NCBI RefSeq assembly: GCF_000186865.1
Contig: NW_008705572.1
Coordinates: 145,384-209,383, forward strand
Length of the DNA stretch: 64,000 bases
Source: Aureococcus anophagefferens
Taxonomy: Eukaryota; Sar; Pelagophyceae; Pelagomonadales; Pelagomonadaceae
Direction: 5' to 3'
Position numbers and translations under genes: made by a program. Below, one piece after another: positions 8,761 to 17,827 of the stretch (the first letter of the stretch is position 1; each line of letters starts with the position of its first letter). The notes under the pieces were generated by a model, which was not told the DNA's origin, ran no database searches, and saw only the letters and a list, made by a program, of their open reading frames with translations.

Positions 8761-9891
8761 ATGATGGCGCGCCATGGCTCGAAGACGATGATGGGACGCA
8801 AAGCCCTTGCTCTTCTCACCCTCCTCGCGCCCTCCGCGATCCACGCGCTGCACGCGCCGCGCGGCCCGGCCTCCGCCGCCACGCCGCGCGGCCCGGCCTC
8901 CGCCGCCACGCAGCGGTCCTCGTCGCGCGCGCCCGCGCCCGAAGTCGCTTCAGAATGCGGCTCCCTCGAGGAGTGCGAGGTCGAGGCCCGCGAACTTCAG
9001 GACGCGGCGCGGTCGCTGTTCGCGCAGGCCGCGGACCTGCGCACGGAGGCGCGGCGCGACGAGATCACTCTCCATCACCAAACCGTCGAACGCGCGTCGA
9101 ACAACATCATCGAGCTCACGCCGGCGGCGTCCGAGGCGGCCGAGGCCGGCGCGGCGGCGGACGCGTGGCACACGACGCTGCGCGTCATCGAGGAGGAGAC
9201 GGCGACGCGGGGCCGCCTGCTCGGGCACCAGATCGCGCACCAGCGCGCGGTGCTCCGCGTCGCGTGGACTTTCTTGGCGGGCGGCGAGGCGGAGGCGGAC
9301 GTCGCGCCCGCGGGCGAGGACGACGAGGCCTTCGCGGCCGTGCCGGGCAAGCCGTCCGGCTGGACCATCCACCGGAACCCGCGGCGCCCGGGCTCGACCT
9401 ACGTCTTCCCCCACATCCTCGAGGCGTGGACGTGGATCGCGCGGAGCGACGGCGTCCCCGAGAAGCTCCTCCTCCGCACGACGCTCTTCGGCCTCGAGGC
9501 CGCGCAGCAGGCCGTCGAGGCCGACGCCGCGGCGCGCGCCGACGCGAAGCGGCTCGCGGAGGAGGCGCGCGAGTTGCTCCGCGAGCACCGGTGGAACTGG
9601 GCGGACCCGATCAAGACGGCGCTGTCGTGGACGCGGCTCGGCCGCGCCGTGGAGAAGCGCGAGCTCGCCAGCGCCGTGGCCAAGGACCGCGCGGAGCTCG
9701 CGCGCTGCAGCTCGGGCCGCGAGATCGCGCTCGACGGCGAGACCTTCGTCGTCGGCAAGATCGGCGACTACCGCTTCGAGCGGCAGGACCTTGTCCGCCC
9801 GACGCCGGGGCCCGCGGCCGCGCAGCTCCTCGGCCGCGTGCTCCCCATGTTCGCGCCGCCGCCGCCGCGCGGCCGCTTCACGGCCTGGTAG
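8761..9891 (+). CDS. Unknown secretory/plastid-targeted coiled-coil protein
   Basis: The start is set at the ATG that precedes a hydrophobic signal (ALALLTLLAPSAIHALHAP); 8788 would serve equally. A 27-bp in-frame duplication at about 8864-8917 encodes two copies of RGPASAATP/Q in the transit-like region. The mature part contains helical, charged segments and the block WTIHRNPRRPGSTYVFPHIL (residues ~200-219). No family was recognised. The signal peptide followed by an Ala/Arg/Ser-rich stretch suggests a plastid precursor; the A-L-H junction is not the canonical ASAFAP. Confidence 0.6.
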   Translation: MMARHGSKTMMGRKALALLTLLAPSAIHALHAPRGPASAATPRGPASAATQRSSSRAPAPEVASECGSLEECEVEARELQDAARSLFAQAADLRTEARRDEITLHHQTVERASNNIIELTPAASEAAEAGAAADAWHTTLRVIEEETATRGRLLGHQIAHQRAVLRVAWTFLAGGEAEADVAPAGEDDEAFAAVPGKPSGWTIHRNPRRPGSTYVFPHILEAWTWIARSDGVPEKLLLRTTLFGLEAAQQAVEADAAARADAKRLAEEARELLREHRWNWADPIKTALSWTRLGRAVEKRELASAVAKDRAELARCSSGREIALDGETFVVGKIGDYRFERQDLVRPTPGPAAAQLLGRVLPMFAPPPPRGRFTAW

Positions 9892-10209
9892 CCGCGCGCC
9901 CGCGCCCCCTTCCGGGGGCCCCCCGACCGCGGCCCCGGTGTCCACGCCGCGAACCGCGATGTACATGCTCGCCCCTCCTTGTCATAAGCCCCTCTCACAA
10001 AAAAAGCCGGCGCCGCTTCTGCACTATCGCCGCGGCTTGGACGCTGTGGTAGCCTTGTGATTGCGCCTCTAGAGGCCTGTATTTTGCGTGATTTAGGCAT
10101 CGTGACTGCAAGGTGCCGGCGCCGGAGAGCGCGATCTCTGCAGCCACTGGCACCGCCGCGCCGGCACCTCCACCGCGATCTGAAGCCACAGCCGTCGCCT
10201 TGCCTCTTA
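9892..10209. other. Spacer, no gene seen
   Basis: It contains an A-run near 9999-10006 and a small C/G-rich block just after the upstream stop. In-frame codons upstream of 10210 do not look like protein. It likely contains the 3' end of one gene and the promoter of the next. Confidence 0.5.
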
Positions 10210-10716
10210 ATGCTCAAACTACTACTCCTGCTGGCGTGCGCCGCCAACGCGTTCACGCGCATCGCTCCGACGCAAAAACCATCCACTGCCCTCTTTGGCC
10301 TGCGCGAGCAGTACGAGGCCAAGGCCGCCGAGCGCGAGAAGAATCCCGGCGTCGTCACGCAGGAGGCGCAGGAGAACGCCGCGGCGCGGCTGAAAATGGA
10401 GTTCGAGGCTTACAAGCGCACGACGAAGTACGCCGGCGAATCGCTCGAGTCGTTCAAGGAGCGGCGCGACGCCGTGTCCGCGGTGCCGCGGCGCAACGGG
10501 TGGATCGCGTTCGGCCTCGCCGTCGTGCTCAACGCCAAGCTCTTCCTCTTCAGCCCCCCGGCCATCAAGGCCGTCGCCGCGGATCCCAACGGCATCTGCA
10601 CGTCCGCCGCGGGCGACGCGAAGCGGCCGGAGAAGGACAAGGGCCTCAACTCGTACGGCCAGCCGTGCATGCCGCTCGCGGAGTTCGCCAAAGGCTTGGT
10701 GTTCGGGACGCCATAG
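10210..10716 (+). CDS. Plastid-targeted membrane protein, unknown
   Basis: The protein starts MLKLLLLLACAANAFTRIAP, a textbook stramenopile bipartite presequence: a signal peptide ending at the A-N-A-F junction, then a transit-like segment. A longer frame from 10057 is judged non-coding because the ATG at 10210 begins the signal peptide exactly. The mature part has a charged helix (EQYEAKAAEREKNPG), one hydrophobic segment (WIAFGLAVVLNAKLFLF, ~98-114) and a tail with two cysteines (CTSAAGD and GQPCMPLAEF). Length 168 residues. Thylakoid or envelope membrane is plausible; the family is not recognised. Confidence 0.75.
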   Translation: MLKLLLLLACAANAFTRIAPTQKPSTALFGLREQYEAKAAEREKNPGVVTQEAQENAAARLKMEFEAYKRTTKYAGESLESFKERRDAVSAVPRRNGWIAFGLAVVLNAKLFLFSPPAIKAVAADPNGICTSAAGDAKRPEKDKGLNSYGQPCMPLAEFAKGLVFGTP

Positions 10717-10760
10717 TCCGACCATAAAACGAGCCTCGACGACTAGAAACGAATTACAGC

Positions 10761-11735
10761 TCAGACGCCCGCGGCGAGCCACAGGCTGCAGGTCTGCTCG
10801 AAGACGAGGAACGTGACCGCGTGGTTGACGACGGCGCGCGCGAGCTTCGGCGAGATGCCGTCCCAGAAGACGCCGACGCCGCCCTGCCTGTAGAGCGCCC
10901 GGGCGACGTCGAGCGCGCCGGCGCCGTCGCCCGCGGCGCCCGTCTCGGACTGGACCGCGGTCTTGACGACGTCGATGGGGTAGACGGGCACCCAGGACGC
11001 GGCGCCGGCGGTCGCGCCGCCGAGCAACGGGATCAGCGCCGCCGGCACGCTGCCCGCGAGCGCGCCGGACACGACCTCGTACGCGCTGAAGTAGAAGAAG
11101 TACGCGGGGATCTCCCGCGCGAGCGTCGCGCCGAGGCCCCGCGTCAGCAGGCCCGACACCCCGTCCTGCGCGATGATGTCGCGGAAGCACGCCAGGGGCC
11201 CGCCGGCGTAGCCCGCCTGCATGACGACCTTGAGCCGCTCGACGGGCGTGCAGACGAAGCCGCCCGCCGCGCCGGACGCGCACGCCGCGAGCGCGAGGCC
11301 GACGCCGCAGGACGTGAGGCCGCAGGCCGCCGGCGCGAAGAAGCGCTTCGCCGAATCGTAGACCAGGAACACGACGCCCTTGATCAGCGCCTGGCCGGCC
11401 ATCGTCGGAAGGACGCCGGCGTAGAACGCGGCGACGCCCTCCTCGTCGAGCACGCTCCTGATGACGTTCCGCTTCCGGGGAGCGCCGCCGCCGTCGGCGA
11501 GCGCCCGGCTGTTATAGGTCTGGATCTTGACCTTGATCGTGTCCAGCGGGTAGGCGACGCCGACGCCGATGGAGCCGCCGAGGCAGCCGGCGGCGAGGGA
11601 GATCGCCGCGGGGACGAGCTCGTCGGGCGCGGCGCGGAGCGGCGCTGTTCGATGTGTTCTCCGGTGAGTCCTGCGGTGCGCGGGTGCCCGCAGCGCGTCG
11701 CATGCAGCCAGGATTGCGCACAAAAAGGCCAACAT
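10761..11735 (-). CDS. Mitochondrial carrier family (SLC25) transporter with signal peptide
   Basis: Three repeated modules each carry the carrier signature P-x-[DE]-x-x-[KR]: PLDTIK, PVERLK and PIDVVK. The six-helix pattern is typical, and GGATAGAASWVPVYPIDVVK is characteristic. The true start is the ATG at 11735; upstream codons would require a TTG start. The N-terminus MLAFLCAILAACDALRAPAH looks like a signal peptide plus transit region, unlike most carriers, suggesting delivery to the plastid envelope or endomembrane rather than mitochondria. Sequence resembles the S-adenosylmethionine/acylcarnitine carrier branch, but the substrate cannot be assigned. Length 324 residues. Confidence 0.85.
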   Translation of the reverse strand: MLAFLCAILAACDALRAPAHRRTHRRTHRTAPLRAAPDELVPAAISLAAGCLGGSIGVGVAYPLDTIKVKIQTYNSRALADGGGAPRKRNVIRSVLDEEGVAAFYAGVLPTMAGQALIKGVVFLVYDSAKRFFAPAACGLTSCGVGLALAACASGAAGGFVCTPVERLKVVMQAGYAGGPLACFRDIIAQDGVSGLLTRGLGATLAREIPAYFFYFSAYEVVSGALAGSVPAALIPLLGGATAGAASWVPVYPIDVVKTAVQSETGAAGDGAGALDVARALYRQGGVGVFWDGISPKLARAVVNHAVTFLVFEQTCSLWLAAGV

Positions 11736-11981
11736 CGCGCAAGCACTCGTCTTCAAGCAGTGGTTGGTGATCTGTTGGTGAAGCCCGAATTGCCACAGTG
11801 CTTTTCAAGACGCATGGAGGTGGCGCAAAGCGTGCATAGCGGCTGCGGTTTGAGCCGTCGCCATCGTCGGAACTGCGCGTCGACGTTACAGGCGCAGCGA
11901 GCGCACAGCGGCTACAGTTTGACTCCTGCGCACCAGCCATCATCTAGTTTGCGGCGTCGCAGTCGTCGCAGCTGCGCATCT

Positions 11982-12870
11982 ATGCGCTCCATCGTCCTCG
12001 CATCGCTCGTCGCCTCTACCAACGCCCTCACGCACACCTTCGACGTGCCCGCCGTGCCCAACACCTTTGGTGCGATGCAGGTGACCTACACGACGGAAGC
12101 GAAATGCATGGAGGACTGGATCGCGGCGCACTGCGTCGGCGCGACCTGCGTCGGCTTCGACACCGAGAGCCCCGCCGTCGTGCCCGGCCGCAAGGCCGAC
12201 TTCGCCACGTGCGTGCTCCAGTTGGCCGTCGGCGACGAGGTCCTCGTCGCGCAGGGATCGCTCGACGCCGCGCCGCCCGCCGTCGCGGACCTCCTCGGCG
12301 ACGCGAACGTCGTCAAGGTCGGCGTCTCCATCGACGACGACGCCATCGAGCTCTACCGCGACGCGGGGCTCGCGGTCCGCGGCCGCTTCGACCTCGGCGG
12401 CATCGGCGCGGTGAGCGCGCAGCGGCGCGTCGGCCTCGCCCAGCGTCCTTGCGGTCGCGACGAATTTCGAGAGATTTCGACCGGGAAAACGAAGGAACAC
12501 CTTGGTAGGCCTCGCGACGCTCGCCAAGACCGTCCTCGGCCTCGAGGGGTTCTGGAAGAGCAAGAAGCTCGCCATGTCCAACTGGACGCGCCGCCCCCTG
12601 AGCGAGAAGCAGGTGCTCTACGCCGCGCGCGACGCCTGGGTCGGCGCGGCCGTCTTCGAGAAATTGGCGCTCGAGCCGGACGTCGCGGACGAGCTCGACC
12701 TGCCGGAGCTCGAGGACCGCGCGCGGCGGCGGCGCACGGCCAAACGCGCGTTGAAGAAGCTCGTCGACGACGACGACGAGCCCGACGCGGCGCGCGTCCG
12801 CGAGCTCCGGGCGATCGTGTCGGCGACGAAGCCCCGGGCGCCGGCCGTCATCGCGCTGCCAGAGGGCTAA
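11982..12870 (+). CDS. DEDDy 3'-5' exonuclease (DnaQ/WRN-exo type), two exons
   Basis: Join 11982-12432 with 12509-12870 (270 residues). Exo I is VGFDTES, exo II is around VGVSIDDDAIEL and exo III is YAARDAW (tyrosine type). The fold is that of Werner-type and plant 3'-5' exonucleases, which remove nucleotides from DNA or RNA ends using two metal ions. Splicing gives AQRRV-GLATLAKTVLGLEG, matching the family's helix before exo III. A signal-like start (MRSIVLASLVASTNALTHTF) suggests organelle delivery. The intron is a GC-AG introner of family C. The stop lies one base from the stop of the convergent protease gene. Confidence 0.85.
12433..12508 (+). mobile_element. Introner element, family C copy 1 (76-bp GC-AG intron)
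   Basis: The 8-bp flanks are GCCTCGCC (12433-12440) and GCCTCGCG (from 12509). The element begins CAGCGTCCTTGCGG and ends CTTGGTAG. The donor is GC, from the upstream flank. It is homologous to the intron at 58827-58903 in an unrelated gene. Confidence 0.75.
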
Positions 12871-12871
12871 C

Positions 12872-15800
12872 TTACGTCTTGTTATAGAGCGGGCGCGACG
12901 CGGCGTAGCCCGCGGGCACGTCGCCGTCGTCGGCGCCGAGGCTCGGCGCCGCGGGCGCCTTGGGCGCGCCCTTGTCGACGAGGACGAGGAGCGGCCGGCG
13001 CTCGGCGCCCGCGGCGATGCGGGTGTCGAAGAAGGTTCGGACGTCGTCGGGCGTGAGCGCGCGGAGCGCCTTCGCGAGCGCGCGGCGCTTGCCCCAGTCC
13101 GCGGTGCCGGCGACGATCTCCTCCCAGTGCGGGCCGACGTCCGCGGCCAGGGTCTTCGGCGTCTCCTCGAGCTGGCGCGCGAGGCCGTCGGCGACGGAGC
13201 CGAGCTTCGCCGCGTCGAGCGCCGCGAGGGCCTTGGGCGCCGACGTCGCGAGGAAGGATTTCATGTAGCCGTAGAGGTCGTCGGGCGCGCGGCTCTCCGC
13301 GTCGTCCTTGTTGCTCTGCGCGAGGAACACCAGACTCGAGCAGTTCTCGCGCGCGCGCGCCGCCGACTGGACGACGTAGCCGAGCTGCTTCTTCGTGCGC
13401 AGCTCGTCGTAGAAGGGCGCCTCGAGGACCGCGTTGAGCGCGAGCGTCCGCGCGCGCGCGTCGGGTCCCGTGCCCGTCTGGAACGACAGCAGCGCCGCGT
13501 AGTTCGACTCGTCGGCCTGGGGGGCCTTCGTGCGCTTCACGAGGACGCCCGTGTCGCGCGCGGGCACCTCGAGGACGCCCAGCGGCGCGTCCGTCGACGC
13601 GTCGGTCTTCGAGAGCCGCAGGACGTCGCGAAGTTCGCCGGAGAGCTTCGCGGCGTCGCTCTTCCGCAGGTTCCCCTGGGCCAGGACCTCGACGTCGCCG
13701 CCCGAGCCCCAGACGCCGCCCTTGTCGTCGAGCCAGGACCGCAGGCCCTCGAGCGACACCGCGTCCAACGCCTTCTTCAGCGCGGGCACGTCGAACTTGG
13801 GCGTCTCCGTCAAAAGCCCGAGCTCCGACACGGACCGCGCGGACGGCGGCGCGACGGCGTCGCGCGCGATCTCGCGGTCCACGGCGTCGACGACGCGCTG
13901 CAGCGGCGCGCCGCCGTCGCGCGACGCGTAGTCGACGGCGTCCAGGTTCCTCAGAGCTTTCGCGGTCTGCGTCGCGAAGGCCCCCAGCTTGTCGTCGAAG
14001 CCCCCGAAGGTCAGCGCGACGCCCCGCGGGCCGCTGGAAAGCGTCCACTCGAGGCCGGCGAGCGCCGCGTCGTAGGACGCCGCGCCGCTGTCGTAGTCCG
14101 CGTCGCGGAGCGCGTCGTTGACCAAGGACCGCCAGACGCGCGCGTAGACCGCGTCGCGCGCGGTGTACCCGAAGGCGCCGCTCCGCACGAGCACGAGCAC
14201 GGCGGCGCGCGGCAGGCCGAAGATCTCGTCCTCCTTGTGCCAGAGGCGCCACGCGTCCGTCTCCGCGTAGGCCAAAGGCGGGCCGAGGTCGCTTAGCGCG
14301 ACGCGCTTCTTCCGCGGGTGCAGCGGCGCGAGCGCGCGCGTGGGCACGTAGGCGTTGGGCACGGGGAAGAGGTCCGAGGTCGGCGGCGACGCGTCGGCGG
14401 CGAAGGGCGCGCGGTAGTAGGCCGTGCCGTAGATGGGCTCGGTCCGTCTTTTCGCGCCGCCCGTGACCCCGCCGTCGATCTCCGGCTCCGGCGCGAGCAC
14501 GGTGACCAGCGGCGCGATGCGCTCCAAGTCGTCGAGCACGCGCCGCACGTCGGCGCGGCGGTCGTCGTTCGACCGGGCCCGCGGCGCGCGGTCGAGGCGG
14601 AGCACGTCCGCGACGTCGGTCGCGTCCCCCGAGTACGCGACGGTCTGCAGCTTCGGCGCGAGGCCCGTCGCCAACGAATTCAGCTCCGGCGTGTCGCCCC
14701 AGGTCCAGGCCAGGTTCGCCATCGTCGCCGTCTCGTCGAAGACGTGGTCCGGCCAGCGATTCGCGGCGCGGAGGCCCGCGACGTACGCCAAACAGATCTT
14801 CGCCACGCGCCGCCACTCCTTCAAACCCTTGGGCGTCAGGTCCACGCCGACGTCGAGCGACTTGAACTGGTCCGTGTCCTCGCCGCCGCCCGCGCCGAGG
14901 CCCACCGCGAGGCCGCGGCGCCTTAAATCCGCGAGTAAAGACTGCGGGCCCTCGTGGCCGAGCACGTGCGACAGGAACAGGTCGGGCTTCGCGAAGCGGT
15001 CCCGGAGCCGCGACGCCTGGACGGCGGCGGCGTCCTCGCCCTCGAAGGGCACGATCCACTTGAGCGTGAGCGACCGCTGCGACGAGATGGACGAGACGAC
15101 GAGCGCGCCGTCTCTCGTGTCCGGCGTCGGGTCGACGGCGAGCCACGACGCGCTCGGCAGGCTCGCGACGCGCGTCTCCGGCGTGTCCCGCCTGCGCACG
15201 CCGGCGAAGGCACCGGCCGCGAGCTTCGTCAGCGCGTCGAGCGGCTCGCGGCCGCACACCACCCCCGCCATGCGGTCGCCGACGTAGTGCTCGCCGTAGA
15301 ACTCCACGAGCGCGCCCCGCGGCGGCTCGCCGGTGCCGTCGGGCGGCCGCAGGGTCGTGCGGTTGCCCGTGCCGAACTTGGAGAAGGGGTGCGCCGCCGG
15401 GAAGAGGCTTTTTTCAAGTTGGTAGACGCGGAACGCGTCGCTCTTCAAGTTCTTCGAGTGCTCGCTGTTGATGGCCTCGACCTCGCGGCGCGTCGCGTCC
15501 GCCGCGAAGAGGGGCGACGCGAAGAAGGGGCCCCAGCGCGCCAGGGCCGCGCCGAGCTTCGCCGCGTCGGGCAGCTCCCAGAAGTAGCACGTGTCCTCGG
15601 TGTCCGTGTACGCGTTACTCGATCCGCCGCTGTCGGACACGAAGCGCTCCCAGTCGTCCTCGCCGGGGAATGTCTCGCTCCCGAGGAAGAGCATGTGCTC
15701 GCAGAAGTGGGCCAGGCCCGGGTAGCCCGCCGGGTCCGACATGTGGCCCACGTGGACGTCGACGGCCGCCGCCGCCGACTCCGCGCGCGCGTCGCTCACG

Positions 15801-16078
15801 AGCAGCACGCGCATGCCCGACGCCAGCTCGACGAGGCGGTACTTGCGGTCGTCCGTCGCTGCCACGGCGAAGCCGTCGCAGACGACGCGCGGGGCCGCCG
15901 CCGCCGGCAGCGCGAGCGCTTTCTGCAGCGGGCTCAGGAGCACGGCGCCGCCGCCGCCGACGAGCAGCCGCCGCCGCTGCGCGCCGTCGCGGGTCGCCGA
16001 GAGCTTCGTGCGCTGCGTGCGCGAGCATCGCGGCGCCTGCAGGGCCGCCGCCACGCCGACGAGGGCCACCAGCTTCAT
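12872..16078 (-). CDS. M16 metalloprotease, insulin-degrading-enzyme type
   Basis: The protein is 1068 residues, close to insulysin length (~1000) plus a presequence. Zinc motif HFCEH is at 123-127, with the downstream glutamate block EVEAINSEHSKN (~198-209). A later E-L-R-T-K-K-Q-L-G-Y-V-V-Q block (~870) is the classical insulysin substrate-binding segment. The enzyme should cleave peptides inside a closed chamber. The N-terminus has a signal peptide (MKLVALVGVAAALQAP), a transit-like stretch and then RRRLLVGGGGAVLL ... ALALPA, which looks like a second, twin-arginine-like signal. Thylakoid-lumen targeting is therefore possible, by inference. The gene is intronless and head-to-head with the gene at 16133, 54 bp away. 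Confidence 0.9.
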   Translation of the reverse strand: MKLVALVGVAAALQAPRCSRTQRTKLSATRDGAQRRRLLVGGGGAVLLSPLQKALALPAAAAPRVVCDGFAVAATDDRKYRLVELASGMRVLLVSDARAESAAAAVDVHVGHMSDPAGYPGLAHFCEHMLFLGSETFPGEDDWERFVSDSGGSSNAYTDTEDTCYFWELPDAAKLGAALARWGPFFASPLFAADATRREVEAINSEHSKNLKSDAFRVYQLEKSLFPAAHPFSKFGTGNRTTLRPPDGTGEPPRGALVEFYGEHYVGDRMAGVVCGREPLDALTKLAAGAFAGVRRRDTPETRVASLPSASWLAVDPTPDTRDGALVVSSISSQRSLTLKWIVPFEGEDAAAVQASRLRDRFAKPDLFLSHVLGHEGPQSLLADLRRRGLAVGLGAGGGEDTDQFKSLDVGVDLTPKGLKEWRRVAKICLAYVAGLRAANRWPDHVFDETATMANLAWTWGDTPELNSLATGLAPKLQTVAYSGDATDVADVLRLDRAPRARSNDDRRADVRRVLDDLERIAPLVTVLAPEPEIDGGVTGGAKRRTEPIYGTAYYRAPFAADASPPTSDLFPVPNAYVPTRALAPLHPRKKRVALSDLGPPLAYAETDAWRLWHKEDEIFGLPRAAVLVLVRSGAFGYTARDAVYARVWRSLVNDALRDADYDSGAASYDAALAGLEWTLSSGPRGVALTFGGFDDKLGAFATQTAKALRNLDAVDYASRDGGAPLQRVVDAVDREIARDAVAPPSARSVSELGLLTETPKFDVPALKKALDAVSLEGLRSWLDDKGGVWGSGGDVEVLAQGNLRKSDAAKLSGELRDVLRLSKTDASTDAPLGVLEVPARDTGVLVKRTKAPQADESNYAALLSFQTGTGPDARARTLALNAVLEAPFYDELRTKKQLGYVVQSAARARENCSSLVFLAQSNKDDAESRAPDDLYGYMKSFLATSAPKALAALDAAKLGSVADGLARQLEETPKTLAADVGPHWEEIVAGTADWGKRRALAKALRALTPDDVRTFFDTRIAAGAERRPLLVLVDKGAPKAPAAPSLGADDGDVPAGYAASRPLYNKT

Positions 16079-16132
16079 CAGCGCGTGTGCTTGCCGTCAC
16101 CGCCGCCAGCGGCTGGGCCGGCCTCGCTGAGC

Positions 16133-16387
16133 ATGGGTGCGCAGCGCCTGTGGCAATTGCGCTTGGTGCTTCAATACGCGCTCCTGCCGCTCGCTGTCGC
16201 GCGCACGGAGGAAGAGATACTCCACACCTTCGGCTCCAAAGGCCGCCTGAAGACCGTGCTGCAGGCCTCGGCCATCTACGCCGGCGTCTTCCTCTTCTTC
16301 TTCCTGTCGAGCAAGGTGCTCGCGGCGCTCTGGAACGTCGGCGTCGCCGTGCGGGGCCGCTTCCAAACAAAAGAGAAGCACGCATGA
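16133..16387 (+). CDS. Small membrane protein, 84 residues
   Basis: The frame gives MGAQRLWQLRLVLQYALLPL, then TEEEILHTFGSKGRL and a hydrophobic helix (AIYAGVFLFFFLSSKVLAAL), ending FQTKEKHA. Two membrane segments are likely. Its TGA overlaps the ATG of the next gene in the sequence ATGA at 16384-16387. Family not recognised. Because the codon use and hydrophobic pattern look genuine, I keep it as a gene, but an upstream exon of the next gene is an alternative. Confidence 0.55.
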   Translation: MGAQRLWQLRLVLQYALLPLAVARTEEEILHTFGSKGRLKTVLQASAIYAGVFLFFFLSSKVLAALWNVGVAVRGRFQTKEKHA

Positions 16388-17721
16388 GGCGCTGGCTCGT
16401 CGTCGCGCTCCTCGGCGCCGCCGACGCCTTCTCCGTGCCGACCGCGCTGACGAAGCGCGGCCGCGCGGCGAAGGCGTCCGCGGCGGCCGAGAGCGTGCTG
16501 CCCCTCGCGGCGCGCTACGGCGCGCTGACGCCGCGGGACCGCGCGGCGATCTGGGCGTCGGGCCTCGGCGCGGCGACCTGGGCGGCGTTGAGCGGCGACC
16601 TCGTCGTCCGCGCGGTCGCGCGCGCCGCGGCCGCGGGCGCGGTCGCCTACGCCTTCGCGCGGCTCCTCGTCTTCGAGCTCGCGCGGGCGCCGCCGGGCGC
16701 CGACGTGACGGACCTCGCCGTCGCGGGGTCGACGTTCCGGAGCCTCGCGGGCGTCGACGACGCGCACGTCGTCGACTACGCGTCCGGAGCCGGCGACGTC
16801 GCGATCCACGCGTCGCACGGCTTCGGCGCCAACTGCCTGAGCTTCTGCGACGTGCTGCCCCTCGTCGCGCGGCGCGGCGACGTGGGCTCGGCGACGGCCC
16901 ACGACCACCCGGGCTTCGGCCTCACGCGGCGGCCCGGAAGGCTCGCCGCGTACGAGCTCAAGGGCGACATGGCGTCCGCGTGCCTCGCGCCGGCGGCGCT
17001 GGGCGTCTTCGTCGGCCACTCCATGGGCTCCATCTCCGCCGCCGAGGCCGCGCTGGCGCGGGCCACCGCGGGGCGGCCGACGGCGCTCGTGCTCATCGAC
17101 GCGGCGATCTTCCACCTCCGGGATCCGCCGCCCGCGGACGCGACGTACGCGGCGTCGCGGCGGCGCCGCGGGTTGGCCGCGGTCGGCCGCGGCGCGGCGC
17201 GCCTGCTCCGGAACCCGCTCGCGTCGTGGCCCTTCCGGGTGATGATCCGCCGCCTCGTCGCGTCGCGCGACTTCTGGCCGACGGGTCTCGGGGCCGCGTG
17301 GCACGCGTCGCGGCGCGCGGACGCGGCCAAGCTCCGCCGCTACGCGGCGCTCTACGCCATCCCCGCGGCGGCGCGGGGCTGGGAGCGCGGGCTCCTCGAC
17401 TTCTGCACCGCGCGGTTCCGCCAGGGCCTGGCGGCGGACGAGCCCTTGGCGCGGCGCCTCGCGCGCGCGCTCCGGGACCCGGCCGTGCCCCTGGACCGCG
17501 TCCTGCTCGTCCACGGCGCGGCGGACCCCGTCGTGCCCTGCGCGAACTCGCGGCGCATCCGCGACTACCTCGCGCGCGAGGCGCCGGCCGCGGCCGTGGA
17601 CCTCGTCGAGGTCGACGACTGCGGCCACTGCCCCCACGAGGAGGATGCGCCCCTCGTCGCCGCGGCCATCGGCGACCTCATCGAGCGGGCGAAGGCGCGG
17701 GACCGCGCGGACGAGCCGTAG
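16384..17721 (+). CDS. Alpha/beta hydrolase with plastid-type presequence
   Basis: A 445-residue protein starting MRRWLVVALLGAADAFSVPT, a signal peptide with an A-D-A-F junction. The hydrolase core has ASHGFGANC (oxyanion region, ~143-151), the nucleophile elbow GHSMGS (Ser213), HGAADPVVP with the acidic residue, and DDCGHCPHEE with the catalytic histidine. This is the pattern of the broad family of esterases, lipases and dienelactone-hydrolase-like enzymes. Substrate cannot be assigned. The ATG overlaps the preceding stop codon by the ATGA arrangement, which is uncommon in eukaryotes. Confidence 0.82.
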   Translation: MRRWLVVALLGAADAFSVPTALTKRGRAAKASAAAESVLPLAARYGALTPRDRAAIWASGLGAATWAALSGDLVVRAVARAAAAGAVAYAFARLLVFELARAPPGADVTDLAVAGSTFRSLAGVDDAHVVDYASGAGDVAIHASHGFGANCLSFCDVLPLVARRGDVGSATAHDHPGFGLTRRPGRLAAYELKGDMASACLAPAALGVFVGHSMGSISAAEAALARATAGRPTALVLIDAAIFHLRDPPPADATYAASRRRRGLAAVGRGAARLLRNPLASWPFRVMIRRLVASRDFWPTGLGAAWHASRRADAAKLRRYAALYAIPAAARGWERGLLDFCTARFRQGLAADEPLARRLARALRDPAVPLDRVLLVHGAADPVVPCANSRRIRDYLAREAPAAAVDLVEVDDCGHCPHEEDAPLVAAAIGDLIERAKARDRADEP

Positions 17722-17827
17722 AAAAGTGTACAGTGGCTTATCGGTCGCGCGGGAGGGGTCGACCGCGGATTGTCGCGCGCGGGACCGGGGGGGTCACGAA
17801 GGGCGGGGGCGCGACGCGGGGGCGCGT

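Noticed and set aside
10821..12887. A 688-codon plus-strand frame spanning the carrier gene and the exonuclease
   Set aside because: Only its 3' half (from 11982) is real coding; the first half is antisense to the SLC25 carrier.
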